From assembly GCA_002189035.1 (NCBI GenBank), contig NEEC01000029.1, positions 62,001 to 126,000 on the forward strand: a stretch of DNA of 64,000 nucleotides. The letters run 5' to 3'. The notes below the pieces were generated by a model, which was given only the letters and a program-made list of their open reading frames with translations, searched no databases and had not been told where the DNA came from. This document shows positions 52,187 to 64,000 of the stretch, piece after piece. This stretch comes from Utricularia gibba (Eukaryota; Streptophyta; Magnoliopsida; Lamiales; Lentibulariaceae). Each line of letters opens with the position of its first letter. Within the stretch, counting starts at the first letter, position 1. A program made the position numbers and the translations under genes.

Positions 52187-54164
52187 AAATGGCACCCATC
52201 CCTCCATTTCAGAACATATTATTCTAGCATTCAGAGCTTGATTTTTACTGCTTCTGAACCCTTTTTTTGAGCATAACTTCAAGTGTACCGTACTGATATC
52301 GGGCTTCGCCCTTTGGGATACAATATTTATTAGAATAAATTAGTCCCCCTTTCGAAAAATGAAACAAATGCACGTGTAGAAGTTTACCATTTGTTTTTTT
52401 ATGTGGGCTTTGGTCTAGACTGGGCCCAAATGGGCTCTAGTTGGGATGGACTATGAGTGGGCCTAAGGGAATTTCAATGAATAATAACTAAACTGAAGCC
52501 CACTATACTAAATCCAAACCCTAGTGCGGATATGAATTTCAACAGCTGTGGTTCAATTCTGCTACTGGAATGTTGATCCTTTTTGAATTTGAGTTGGGAT
52601 CAATCGAAAAGTGTGGTAAAGAGAAAAGCCCAAGACAGAGAAGGATGGGTTCTTCTTTTTGTGTGAAGAGAATGGGAGCATCGGCACACAAGGTGGCGCC
52701 TTGTCCAAGTTATTCTGCAAAAGGAAAGCATTGGAGGTAAAGGAAAGGGAGGGCCTCGGGAACCAGTAAAATCAGGACAACAATATCTTACCTTTGCATA
52801 TCCGTCCATCATTCAGACCTTTCACATTCCTTTTGTTTCTTCAGATGTTGCTTCCATTTTGATGGAGGATTTGAATTAAAAAAACGTAAAGCTCGAACCG
52901 AGCGCCAAACTGCATGGTTTGGAGTTGGGCCCTGCCTGCTGAACAGCATAGAAATGCAAGCACAGGGTAAATGGCAGTCTGCAACCTGTCTGGAGCCGAC
53001 TCCCCATTTTAGAGTGGCCACCGGATAATGGCGGCGTTAAAGTCTCTATAAAAAAAACCCCGTGATAGTCTCTGGTTTCCCATCTGCACAGCCCACAGTC
53101 GCACCACCAACACGGATTCATCCCCCTGTATCCAAATATTGAAATTTCGAGTCTGATAGGCTACTCTATTGGCATCAACTCAGAAGCCCAGAAGCGTGCG
53201 AAGTCGCTGTTTGTTTTTCATGAGGGGAAAAGAAAGCCCGGCGGAAACTACCCCCAGTTAAAGTTTTCTGATCGCCTGCATGAGTATGAGACTTTTATTT
53301 GTTAAGTCTTGATGGGATTTCTATTGGCATTTCGTCTTTTTTCCCATTTCTGAAATGTCGAAGAGTTCTGGGTAACAAAATAAGTCTCAATGATCATTGA
53401 GAACCTAGCAATGTCGATTAAAGTGTGGTCATTTCTGATACTTGGTGTTTCATGTATTTGGAGTCAGTTTTGAATTTCTGTGTTTCTGAAGTTAAAGTTG
53501 GTGATGGGGTTGCTTCATCCGTTAACATGAAGTCGTGATCACTTAATGCTCATCGTACGGGTTCTTCAATATGTTTGACATGTGCTTTCATTGCGCGCCA
53601 ATTGAAGCATTCAATTTGGCTTCAAGAACAGCCTTTTGTGAACTCCTAACCCATTTTTCTCTGTCTCCATCTTCATGTAAGAAGCTATGTTCTGTTAATT
53701 GTGTGCATAGTGTGAGTTTTTACCATCAAAAAAGCGGAGAGGGAAAAAGGCGGTGTGCTTCGTTTTTCCGGATCAAAAACCTGCAGAGAAATCCTCATTC
53801 TTTATTGTTCTTTATGGACATCAAAACAGATGCAGAGGCGCAGCAGCGCACTTTGCTATTTTTTGCAGTCAATTATACATCTATTCATGTACCCTACTCA
53901 CTTCTCTTGCTTCTTTAATCTCTGCCTCCGCTGATCCCGAGTCTGTTTACCCCTCTCTATAACCTATTTCCTTTTATTTATTACACTTTCCATCATGCTT
54001 GAGGAAGAAGGGCATTGGTGTGTTGCAGTGACATGGAATATGCCTGTTTTCTAGGCATTTGTAGAACAAGGGTCTTGTATTTGGTTCCATTCTCCGCCAC
54101 TCAAGAAGTGCTTTGTTTCAGGTGAAGAAGAAGAAGACGAGGAAGTACTAAGAAAAGGGTAAAG
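52187..54164. other. Spacer and BRX second-copy promoter/leader
   Basis: AAACCCTAG (telo-box-like) at about 52,516 and TGGGCC/GGGCC elements near 52,430-52,460. The rest (52,560-54,160) has only short overlapping ORFs and is probably the promoter and a long, possibly spliced leader of the BRX gene. Confidence 0.4.
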
Positions 54165-55479
54165 ATGTTAACTTGCATTGGTTGCTCCAAGCAGAGAATG
54201 GAAGATAGTGACGAGGAGGCTCAGCCTGATACCAAAGACTCGATCAGAACCTTGACTTCTCAGGTTCTCCAACTTTAAAACAGTAGCATTTCCTTCTGCT
54301 TCTTTGCTTCATCTTCTTCCTCCATGTTTAAATAAAAAAGAAGCAGAAAATCTTATGTCACCATGAAAGTGACGTTTCAAGCATCCATATTTAATTTGGT
54401 ATAGACATGTTTTGTTTTGTGTGGCAAGGATGATGCTGTCGGGTTCTGTATCCTCAGTTCCTCACCTAACATCCTTTGGTCCCATTCCCTTGTTTTGATC
54501 GTGTTGCTGTTTTTCCTCACCTTGGATTTTAAGGAATTTATGGCTCAAAGCAGATGAATATTCCCTTTAGTTGCTGTTATTAACAGATCAAAGGTATAGC
54601 TCTGAAGGTCTCAGGAGTGCAGAAGGGAAAGGCAGCTGCCGGAAAAGCCTCACATTCTCCTCATCCATGGGATGCCCCTGAGTCGACCTCATCGCAGCCG
54701 CCCCAAGACGAAGCTGAACCCAAAGAATGGATAGCTCAGGTGGAGCCAGGAGTGCAGATAACCTTCATATCACTTCCTCAAGGAGGGAATGACCTCAAAA
54801 AAATCCGTTTCAGGTACTGGTTCCAGCAAGCTGTGCTTATGACCATCTCTGATATAAATTGCTCAACTTTCATCTCTTGGATAGCCGAGGGATGTTTGAC
54901 AAATGGCAAGCTCAAAGGTGGTGGGCAGAAAACTATGATCGGATCATGGAACTCTACAATGTGCAGAGGTTCAGTCAGCAAGCTCTCACTACACCCGGGA
55001 GATATGAGGATGGCGTATGGTGTTCTCTGACTTTAGCTCTCTCTGGGAGGCGGTTGTAATCAAACTTCTGTGTCTTCTTTTTTCTTTTGCGGCAGAGAGA
55101 TTCAACCTACTCAAGAACTGGTTCTGCACTGGAAAGTCCTCCAATCCCACAAGAATATGGCGGATCAACCTCCAGCAGTTACCTGCTGAAGGGCGACATG
55201 GAGGCATCAGCCTCCATAAGCAATGCGAGTGAAGTTGAGGTGGAGTGGATCGAAGAAGACGAGCCGGGCATTTACATCACCATCCGGAAGCTAATCGACG
55301 GCACTCGAGAGCTCCGTCGGGTTAGGTTCAGGTACATGTAGCTTGAGTTACTATATGCAATCAACAATCAGGGGATCACAGTTAGTTTTTGCAGCCGAGA
55401 ACGGTTTGGGGAGGTGGACGCGAAGCTGTGGTGGGAGACAAATAGAGACAGGATTCAGTCACAGTATCTTAACTTGTAG
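54165..55479 (+). CDS. BRXL: BREVIS RADIX-like protein (second copy)
   Basis: Five exons, 54165-54263, 54587-54813, 54885-55014, 55096-55331 and 55395-55479, give 258 residues, shorter than the first copy at 15,467 because the linkers are reduced. The N-terminus MLTCIGCSKQRMEDSDEE keeps the Cys pair. BRX domain 1 is EWIAQVEPGVQITFISLPQG to WAENYDRIMELYNVQR. BRX domain 2 is EWIEEDEPGIYITIRKLIDG to EVDAKLWWETNRDRIQSQYL. Exon number and intron phases are the same as in the first copy. BRX domains mediate homo- and heterodimers, so the two could interact. The stop is 135 bp from the convergent DUR3 stop. Confidence 0.95.
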
Positions 55480-55614
55480 AACTTGGTAAAAGCACACTAA
55501 CAGGTTTCAAGCCTAACGAAATACATGGAGAGGAGACGGTGAATCCAGCAATGCAGATTCTTACACCGTTGAAGAAGGAACTCAAACCAGAACAGCAGTG
55601 TTCTTCTGTAACAG

Positions 55615-58394
55615 TTAGGCCGGTACAATGTCATCATCTGGATCATCTGTTTTTTTCTTTGCCTTCTCCTTCTCTAACAAGTAGAGTCTTTCCGCTTCTG
55701 GCATGGATGTGATGATTGAATGGAGTTGCAGGTTGATTTCATCGATCTTGTCCATTAATCTTCGGTTAGTGAACATCCCCTCGAGCACAAGTTTGATTGT
55801 TGCCCAGCTTTCTATTAGCGGTAAGGCAATGATCACAGCTGAACCAATTGTACCCCAAGCAATGGCTACAACTGCCCACAGTCTGAAGTACCCTTTGCTG
55901 AACTCCCCTGCAAAACCAGAGGAAAAAAGGATGATCACTTCTGAAGCATCATCAATATTTAGTCGTGGATCGAAGCTTGCCTGCAGGGAGTGTGAGAATC
56001 GGCCAGAGGACGACGATGACGAGGGTGAAGCCGATACCCCACTTCACTATCCATCTCTTTGCTCCGATCAGCTTCTCCTCGAACTCGTCGGCTGCCAGGT
56101 GGCTCTTATCGTCCTGCTCAACGAGTTTGATCTTCTTAGTTGTTTCCCAGTCGTAGTTTTGAGGCCACATGAAACTGCAAACTCCATGAACCAACCCGCC
56201 AACAAGTATGGAAACAAGGTTTCCGGCAAGCATCGGCGCGTTTCTCCCGGTTGTGTCGAGGTTCACTCGGCCGTACTCCACTTTTGTGACTGTCAGCCAT
56301 GTTATGATTCCGAGGACACACCCGGAAACTGTACCAAGAATTGCACCATAGCTATTTGCTTTCCTCCACAGCAGCATGAAAGCTATGGGGAGAACAGCTG
56401 AACCGATGAAGACTCCCATTGCCAAGTACATCCAACCCAAAGAAACTCCAGCTTTGTTCAGAATCACTGCCAGGATTCCCATCAAACACCCGAAGATCAG
56501 AATGATAATTCTTGACACTCTGAGAATATCCTTCCCAGTGGCATTCGGGTTGATGTAAGTGCGGTAGATGTCATATGTGCACAGTGAAGAAACAGCAATC
56601 AGCTCAGAGGAGCCAGCAGATGTCACAGCCCTGAATCAGTTTCAGCAAACGTGTGTCATTGATCAAGATCGAAAGGCTAATGTTCTCTGAAATCTACTGA
56701 TTTTTAAACCCCTACATGAAAAGCATTGTGAGCAGAAGAACAGAGCCTCCTTTCCCCATCAAGGCAATGGCGGTGGCCGGAGGCACGAGCCCGTGGCCAG
56801 CTTCACTTGCTGTTAATGGCAGATCCAATGCTAATGCTCCAAGGCCGAGTGATGTTGCTAAAGAAAATGGCACAGCGAACCACACTAAGCCTCCCAATAA
56901 GTAGCCCTTGTGAGTTGAAGATGGCCTTGCAGCAATGGCGCTGATCCAGTATCCCTGCACTTCTTCCTCGTCAGAAGATGAAACCAGATGGATTCGACAC
57001 TGAAGAATGTTAAGATACTCACGTTGTCGACAAAAACCGTTCCGAAATTCCCGACAATGTTGATGATGCCGAACACTAACCCTCCTGTGCTCATCATAGT
57101 GATGTAGGAGCCCCCACGGTTTCCGCTTACAGGCCCACAAGCTTGCCCCAGATTGGAGATGGGGAATTCACAATTCCTCGATCTACTCGAAACCTCGAGC
57201 AAACGCCGGTAAACGATATCCGGGCTGCCAAGTTTACTACTACCCGCGTATACAAGAAACACAAAGACGACCAAGACAACATGAACTGCAATAAAACAGT
57301 TGTTATGGTCCTCCGAGAAAACTGTTAACGCATCTTGTAACTAACCTATAACAGAGTGGATGTAGCTTGCCAAGAAGGTAGCTTTCAGCCCACCGGCAAG
57401 AGTGTAGACAATGACACCAAGAGGGATTAGGAAACTGGCGGCGTAGATATTGACGCCGGTGAGGGCATTTACGACCGCGGATCCGCCGAGAAGAAGCATC
57501 GCAGTGACGATTATGTTTGTCATGAAACAGAATACAAGAAACACCACATGGGCTGACGTCCCCCATCTGAAAGCGCAGGTTTTTGAAATAAATGAAGCAA
57601 GCTGGAGAATGGAATCATTGAACGAAATGGGGCAGAAAATTGAGACCTGGCCTTCACGATTTCGCAAACTGTATGGGCGTTTGGACTTTTCGCTTGATTT
57701 CAATGGCCATCACCCCAAACAAGAGCACCTGTTGGTTGATTTCATTAGTCTGCTACGTCATAGTTGTCCTATTCTTACAACAACAGCGGGGAAATGGGCG
57801 TGCCTGAATCGTAGCGCCGCTTGCATACCAGAAAGGTCCGCTGATTCCATATTCCCAGGCAACGTTCGAACTTTGCAAGATTGTAGCAGCCCATGTCCAC
57901 TGAAACATACAAGTCAACGACTTTCCTTAATTGTAAAAGACTGGAGGAGCAAGAGTGTTCTTCTTCACACTGTTTTTGACTTGTGACTGGGGGAAATGGT
58001 TTGTTGATCACGAATAAATAGTACCTGGGACACGATGACACTCGCAATGAGCCCTGTTTTAACAGTTCTCCCAGCCGTGTTGAACCACTCGGAGTTGTGG
58101 CGAGAACCCACATACTTCTTCTCCAGCCACACCTAGATTCCACTCCCCAAAAGAAATCGATTAGGTCCAAGAATTGAATCCGGGAGAGAGAAAGATTCCG
58201 TCTTGACGAACCAGAAAAGAAGTGAAGACTGCGAAAAATGCACCAAATCCCAGAATCACAGAATACCCAACTCCCTGATTCAGCACAGCCTTCCCCCCGA
58301 AGAAGCTGCTGTCCCTCACGCATCTTCCTCCAACTTGTTGATAATATTTCCCTGCGAAATCCAACGGGGGACAGCTGCCCATCATCCCAGCCAT
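55615..58394 (-). CDS. DUR3: Urea-proton symporter DUR3, one frame break
   Basis: DUR3 is the high-affinity urea/H+ symporter of the plasma membrane (sodium:solute symporter family). Nine exons on the minus strand: 58394-58212, 58132-58025, 57899-57804, 57728-57647, 57566-57346, 57285-57023, 56954-56716, 56630-55981 and 55907-55615; about 711 residues if repaired. Conserved blocks are [82 protein letters not shown] and [20 protein letters not shown]. The frame breaks after EIKRK in exon 4; one extra base in the run of four at 57687-57690 restores [14 protein letters not shown]. Introns 3 and 8 begin with GC (CAG|gcacgc and CAG|gcaagc); the second fits the GC-AG consensus well. Confidence 0.93.
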
Positions 58395-60618
58395 GAAATC
58401 CGCAGATTACTGGAGTGCCAGTTCACTCCCAGATTCAAGAATCATGCCTCTCTTTTAAATAATCCAGAGTCAGAGGTTCGGATTCCGATGACGACCGCGC
58501 TACTCTTGTCCTTAATCGGCGCTTGGCCAATGAGTGAGATTTGACTTTCGGTTTTCGAAATTGCAAACTGGGAGATGACGCCTCCTGCCAAGTCCTGATT
58601 GGCTGCTCACCCCCTCAACATCCCTGAAAATCCTCCAAGAGCCATACGCCGGGAAACGAACGCCAAAAAACGTCATGGCTCTTGAGTTAGTACACAGCTC
58701 ATAACCATTTGAAATCGCAAATATCTCTCTTAACACTCAAGACCCGAACGTGGGGATTTCAACGGTTATTTTTGTCCCTTTGTGTCCTTCCTAGTGACCT
58801 TAGTCTTGGATCATACATCTCATTCCTTTTTTTTTTTACCCAATTACTTTTCATTTCACATAATCATTTTCTAAATTTCAGAAATTTTTAAAAATTAAAA
58901 TTGTATATTTTTTTTGATGAGACATCCAATGTAACTACATCTGCTCAAATTTGCTTATCTTTTAGGGTTGTCAATGCAGGGCAATTCCAAAAGTCAAAGA
59001 AGAATTATTTTAGTGGGCCCTTCGCGTATTTTTTTTATTCAAAATTTCAGAAGATTCAATTCAAGAAATCGGAATCGTATATGAACAAACGAATGACGCT
59101 TGTTGATTCCGTGGCATGAAAGGTGTCCTTCCTCTATTGGTTAGAGCAGGGCCAGGCTAATCACCCCTCCCTCCCCACTTGCCAAATGGGACAAAAAAAG
59201 ATTATGATATAAAGTTTCTATTTCGGGTAATAATTTCAAAATATAGCTCGAATTTAATTTAAAATGTAATTATTGAATAGGGCTGGGAGGCCCATGGATT
59301 GATAATAATACATCATCTTAAAGCTATCGTGTTGGGCCAAAGAGCCCATAGAGCCGTTACGAGTGACAAGAAACTGGGCATATGATAACGAAAACAATTG
59401 GGCCGGAGGTCGAAGAGAATCCAATAAGGAAAATATTGGCCAAAAACACTCTATAAATAATTTTTTATTACATATAAACTATTTTTATTAATATAATTTT
59501 TAAGAAATTGAAGAAATTTACGAACAATAAGCATTTTTTTTTCCAGAGACAGAATTAAATATTTATTTTTACACTCTAAGAAATTTGTTTTTATAATACG
59601 TATTGTCATAGACATTCGTTATCTTAGTAAATAAAACGAAAATTACGACTTTAGAATATTTTAAAATTATGAGAATTGATTTTTGAGATGTGTTATTGTA
59701 ATTTGGATACCATTTTGTTGAAATTTGGACTAGTCAAAAGGCTGGGGGGCATTCAACGGTTAAAATTGATGTAGGGGTCATTAATGAAAATCAGGAATTC
59801 ATTTTCCATAATTTCGTGTGGACTTAACTTTGTGGTCTGTGTACAACTTATGAAGGAAAAGTCAGCTTTGGCCTTCATATGCCCCTGCAAGCAATTTCCT
59901 AGAATTTATGGACTGAAATGGAAAAACATGCTAACTTGGGGGACTTTAAAGCCACTCGTCAAAAATATGTTACGTGAGACTTAAGAGTCAACTCGCCCAT
60001 TAATTTATCTTACATTCAGTTACATTTTTCCAAATAAATATTATAAAATCATTATAATTGAAAATTAACCAAAACATTACTGGTTTCAATTCTTATTAAT
60101 CGAATTTGGTATATTGTGTCTGTGAGGTCTTATTCTAAACAGATATTTTAATTTAAACCTATTTTAGATAAATTTACTATTTATGGAAAACTAAGAGGAT
60201 GAAGTATTTTGTTTTAAATATCTTATATATAGGAGATTTTCTGTAATTTAAAGTTATGTTTAAAATTATAGAAATAGTTTTAATATTGCAAAATTATATT
60301 ATAAAATTTATTAAAATTTAAAGTTTAATATATTAAACTATTATATTACTTAATAGTATGATTAAAGAAAAATTAATCATAATTGACTCCATTTACGGTT
60401 TGTATAGGTGGATGGTTTTGATTGGCGTGTCGGATTCTATGCCACAGCATGCGATTTATTTTAGAAATTATATTAATTTCAATGTCGCATTAATGGGAGT
60501 TGACAATTTATTAAGACTAATTTTGTAATGAATTGACTCCATTTAATTCAGGTATGCGATTGGCTGTAGAAGAGAAGTGAATATAAAATGGAATATTTAA
60601 AAGTAAATATTAGGTAGC

Positions 60619-60628
60619 ACCACGTGGT
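60619..60628. promoter_or_regulatory. Palindromic G-box upstream of AOX
   Basis: ACCACGTGGT, a perfect 10-bp palindromic G-box about 210 bp before the AOX start codon. It is a likely bZIP/bHLH site, consistent with the known stress induction of AOX genes. Confidence 0.5.
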
Positions 60629-60748
60629 AATACTTCCTTAATGGTGAGCCATGGGAATTCTACAATTAAAAACAGGCATATTTGGATTTTAACCGGTCAG
60701 CGTATCTGACGGTCATGATTGGACCATAATGGACGCTCCAGATTCGTC

Positions 60749-60756
60749 TATTTAAA
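60749..60756 (+). promoter_or_regulatory. TATA box of AOX gene
   Basis: TATTTAAA, 80 bp before the chosen ATG, giving a leader of about 50 nt. Confidence 0.55.
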
Positions 60757-60835
60757 CCCTCGCTGTGCGTTGGTAAGCCCTGTCCAGGAGCTCATTACGA
60801 ATCTTGTTGTCCAGGCTTTCCCGGAGAGGAGAAGA

Positions 60836-62097
60836 ATGGCGACAAAGATGGCAGTAATGGCTCTCGGCCGGCGTTATTTTTCCACCGCCATGGCGACTGG
60901 CGGAGTCGTGAATCATGTGGCGGGGATTCGCTGCGCCAGCGCTCCGTTTTCTGGGAAATTTGGGGAGAGAGTGGCGTTTGCGTGGGCGAGGGCACCGATT
61001 TTGGGGGTGCGTCGCTCGAGTGCGCTGGCGATGGACGAGAAGGAGGCGACGGATGGTGGAGAAAATGAAACGGTTGGAGCTGGGAACAGGAAACTGGAAG
61101 TTACGAGTTATTGGGGAGTTGAGCCTTCGAAGGTTGCCAAAGCCGATGGAACGGAATGGAAGTGGACTTGTTTCAGGGTAAGAACACGATTCCCAGGAGA
61201 ATCTTCTTCATTACACTTTTCAATTCGATTCACTGAACGGATTCTTGTGCGGAAGCGTAGCCATTGGATACCTACAAGGCGAACCTGACGATAGATCTGC
61301 ATAAGCACCACGCGCCGGTCAAGTTCATGGACAAGGTGGCGTATTGGACTGTGAAAACTCTGAGATATCCCACAGACATATTTTTCCAGGTCATCTACAT
61401 GTTTACAAACTGTTTGTTTGATCCTTGGATCTCCCTTTTACTCTCTGTTGTTAAACGGCGCCTCCCTGTACAGAAGCGCTACGGGTGCCGTGCAATGATG
61501 CTGGAGACGGTGGCCGCCGTGCCGGGAATGGTGGCCGGGATGATCCTCCACTGCAAGTCCCTACGGCGGTTCGAACACAGCGGCGGGTGGATCAAGGCCC
61601 TGCTGGAAGAAGCTGAAAACGAAAGAATGCATCTAATGACATTCATGGAAGTATCTCACCCAAGATGGTACGAGCGCGCTCTGGTCTTCACTGTGCAAGG
61701 CGTCTTCTTCAACGCCTACCTGTTGGCATATCTCCTGTCCCCGAAGCTGTCACACAGAATCGTGGGGTATCTGGAGGAAGAAGCAGTTCATTCTTACACC
61801 GAATTTCTCAAGGAACTCGACAAGGGAACCATAGAGAACGTCCCTGCTCCAGCCATCGCCATTGACTACTGGCAATTACCACCTGGTTCGACTCTCAGAG
61901 ACGTGGTTATGGTCGTCCGCGCAGACGAAGCCCACCACCGCGATGTGAACCACTTCGCCTCCGTAAGTGGCGCAGATTTCCGATGAGTTAAGTTTCATGG
62001 GGATCCACCATTCTTACGAAATGTGTGTTTCTCGCAGGATATTCACTGTCTGGGGCGGGAACTCAAGGACATTGCAGCTCCATTAGGGTATCACTGA
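60836..62097 (+). CDS. AOX: Mitochondrial alternative oxidase (AOX2-like)
   Basis: AOX is the di-iron ubiquinol oxidase of the inner membrane that bypasses complexes III and IV. Four exons, 60836-61177, 61261-61389, 61474-61962 and 62038-62097, give 339 residues. A presequence ([16 protein letters not shown]) comes first. The iron ligands are in [35 protein letters not shown] and [13 protein letters not shown]. Regulatory CysI is in WKWTCFR and CysII in [10 protein letters not shown], so redox and 2-oxo-acid control should be kept. Conserved W in the usual RPW(D/E)TY, at the exon 1/2 junction, is Leu here (RPLDTY; TTG for TGG). [11 protein letters not shown] and [10 protein letters not shown] favour the AOX2 subfamily. 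An upstream in-frame ATG at 60719 lies before the TATA box, so it was not used. Confidence 0.95.
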
Positions 62098-64000
62098 ACA
62101 CAGAGACAGCGGGAGGTTCAGGATCCACCGTCCACCGGAGACGCATAGGATACGCCCCAAGAACACGACAGCTCGAGATATGGAAGACTATTTGCCACTG
62201 CCATCGAGCTCTATATCTTTCCTTTTTCTTCAATAATAATATTTTAAATCACATATCTGATTTCATCGAATAATTCAAATTAAAGTTATATTCAAGAATT
62301 TAATCCTAAAATTTTAAAATTTCATCATAATACCTAATAAAAAATTTTGTTTGGTTTGAAATCAAGGTTAGTTCACAATTCAATTTTTAAAAATTTTGAA
62401 AATTGTTTAGGTTTTTATTACATGATTTTGATAGCTTAATGTGTTTTTTTCCGTAATTTTGAAATTTGAAATTTAAACTATTTATACTGATATAGACTTT
62501 AAATATAAAAAAACGAATAATTCAATTATTTCATTACATATACCGTTTTTCGGCGAAACAACTATTGGGCTCCATCGGGCCGGACAGCTCATCGCAGAGG
62601 TCATTTTCTAATAACATTGCACGGAATAAAAAAAAATATTAATTAATAAATAATAGTATCTGAGTGGGATGGATTGATGATAATGAACCAACAATAACAC
62701 GTCACGATTTCTTGGAAACTCCGGTCATGGATCTGATCCACCTCAACAAGCCGGACGTGCGGCGGCGCCGGCGGCCCTCCAGGTGGTGCGCCGGACAATG
62801 GCTCGTCTGGAATCAAACAAGGATGAGCAGCTGTGGCATTCTTACAATTTTGTTAGTATTATAGGATCATCATCATCATCGACGTCAGGTGTTCAATGAA
62901 AGGAAGCTGCCAACAAACCGGGGATTAGGACAAAAGGAACCAACTCCCTCTACGTGTAACCCAGCAATAATTGCAAGTCTGATATAACACCTGGTTCACA
63001 ATCTAGTGTAAATTGGTTTCGATCTTCCAAATATTTTAGGGTCAAAATTGTCGGAACTGGAACGAAAACAAGGTGTGTAGTTTTTCGTCGTCCCCGGTTT
63101 TCTGAAACCTCCGGGAGGTAGCGGTTAGCACACAGCATGGTTTGGGAGTCTGGGTTTTGAATCGGAGCTCGAGGAATTGTGACACGAGTCGGATAGAGGA
63201 GGAGCCTCAGCCACATGAATTAGTAGCAGTAAACTACAGTGGCGATAAGTTCAGATTCTTTTTTTTTAAATTTCGTTAAGGGGGCTAAATGCAAAGCACC
63301 TGCGATAGAGCAGACGTTAAATCATGTCGGCTGCTTGACCCGGAGCCGACGCCATGGACGAGACTAGTGCATCTGCTCCAGTCTCGTTTCCTGTTATAAT
63401 TAAATATGGAGCCAGTGACACGTGTCCTGCTGATGCCTGCACGATACCCCCCAATCCGTGTCCGACATGACCCGCTGAGCTTTTTCACCTTGCAGTAAAG
63501 GAATGTAGGTTTGAGGTAAGTGGGGTGCTGCGTTTTCACAGCGGTGGCTGAGGATTAGGTTTTTGAGCGTTCAACAGTTCAGCCATTGCTGGGTTCATAG
63601 CTTTACGTCCGATCCCGATCAGGAATCTCGGAGAGGGAGACCCCAGTAGGTTAATGCGCGGTAGGATGTGTTGAGAGTGTGACCTCTGGGATCACAGGCC
63701 AGGATATCTTCTTGCTGCGTCCCCAGCAAGTGGCCTGCAAAAGGCCAATTTCCAACTTTTCCTGTTGGAATGGCTCCTGGTTTCCGTCACGTGGTCGTCT
63801 ACTCCAAGTTCCCATTCCCGCCACACCTTCTTTTAATAACTTAACCCAGATACACAGATCTATACATTGACGTACGTGGCGGCTCCGGCGGGCGGCGGTG
63901 TACCAACTTGATTAGTGTGTGTGTTGGTTTTCTTTTCTTGAGATACCAACTTGGTTTATTTTGATCTCGGCTATAATTCTGAAACTTTATTGGAATTGTA
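62098..64000. other. Unannotated right end
   Basis: 62,220-62,660 is AT-rich. A GC-rich island at about 62,690-62,830 is open in two plus-strand frames but matched nothing I know. 62,880-64,000 has mixed composition, short ORFs only, and a short ATC repeat near 62,866. A gene fragment or the promoter of a gene to the right is possible. Confidence 0.4.

Larger units (their letters stand above)
58395..60835. other. Long AT-rich spacer between DUR3 and AOX
   Basis: The DUR3 promoter lies at the left. Much of 59,200-60,560 is AT-rich without coding signal. Several GGGCC/GGCCC words occur at 59,280-59,410. The AOX promoter is at the right end. Confidence 0.5.

Noticed and set aside
58465-58485. 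T-arm-like GGTTCGGATTCC as a tRNA
   Set aside because: No acceptor stem, D arm or anticodon arm can be formed with the flanking sequence.

Overview
This is a gene-dense piece of a flowering-plant nuclear genome. Every recognisable gene is a land-plant family, most are split by short GT-AG introns, and the spacers are AT-rich. An AOX2-like alternative oxidase, a pinoresinol reductase type enzyme and an AT-hook modulator point to a eudicot, but I cannot name the species. I rebuilt 24 protein-coding genes by reading splice sites directly. No transposon, rRNA, tRNA or CRISPR array was recognised.

Layout, left to right: the 3' end of a WAV3/EDA40-like RING E3 ligase; pantothenate synthetase (PANC, -) divergent from COX6B (+); an unnamed plant-specific protein (+); an OSCA/CSC1 channel (-); an SBT2-type subtilase (-); a BREVIS RADIX-family gene (+) tail-to-tail with an atypical dual-specificity phosphatase (-); glycine-cleavage T protein (+); an S40/DUF584 protein (+); an AT-hook protein (+); N6-methyl-AMP deaminase (-) divergent from SmE (+); a C2H2 zinc-finger protein (+); a DYT1-like bHLH (+) tail-to-tail with the quinone reductase FQR1 (-); DNA primase small subunit (-, with an E2F site upstream); UDP-glucose 4-epimerase (+); a calcineurin B-like sensor (-); a PLS-type PPR protein (-); a pinoresinol-lariciresinol reductase-like enzyme (-); MOB1 (+); a second BRX-family gene (+) tail-to-tail with the urea/proton symporter DUR3 (-); alternative oxidase (+); and about 1.9 kb with nothing recognised.

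The neighbours do not form a pathway. This is an ordinary euchromatic mix of housekeeping genes (COX6B, SmE, PRIM1, MOB1, GCST, UGE) with signalling and metabolic genes.

The strongest unexplained signal is technical or evolutionary. Seven coding sequences carry reading-frame breaks (eight breaks in all). Seven of the eight are repaired by one extra base, and those seven lie at or beside short homopolymers. This looks like homopolymer compression in the assembly rather than mass gene death. Other points of interest are three candidate GC-AG introns (one in UGE, two in DUR3), two BRX genes 37 kb apart that each end close to a convergent neighbour, clear promoter motifs (site II at PANC/COX6B and MAPDA/SmE, E2F at primase), a PPR protein lacking its terminal DYW triplet, and a Trp-to-Leu change in the alternative oxidase. 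I found no convincing undescribed biological system.
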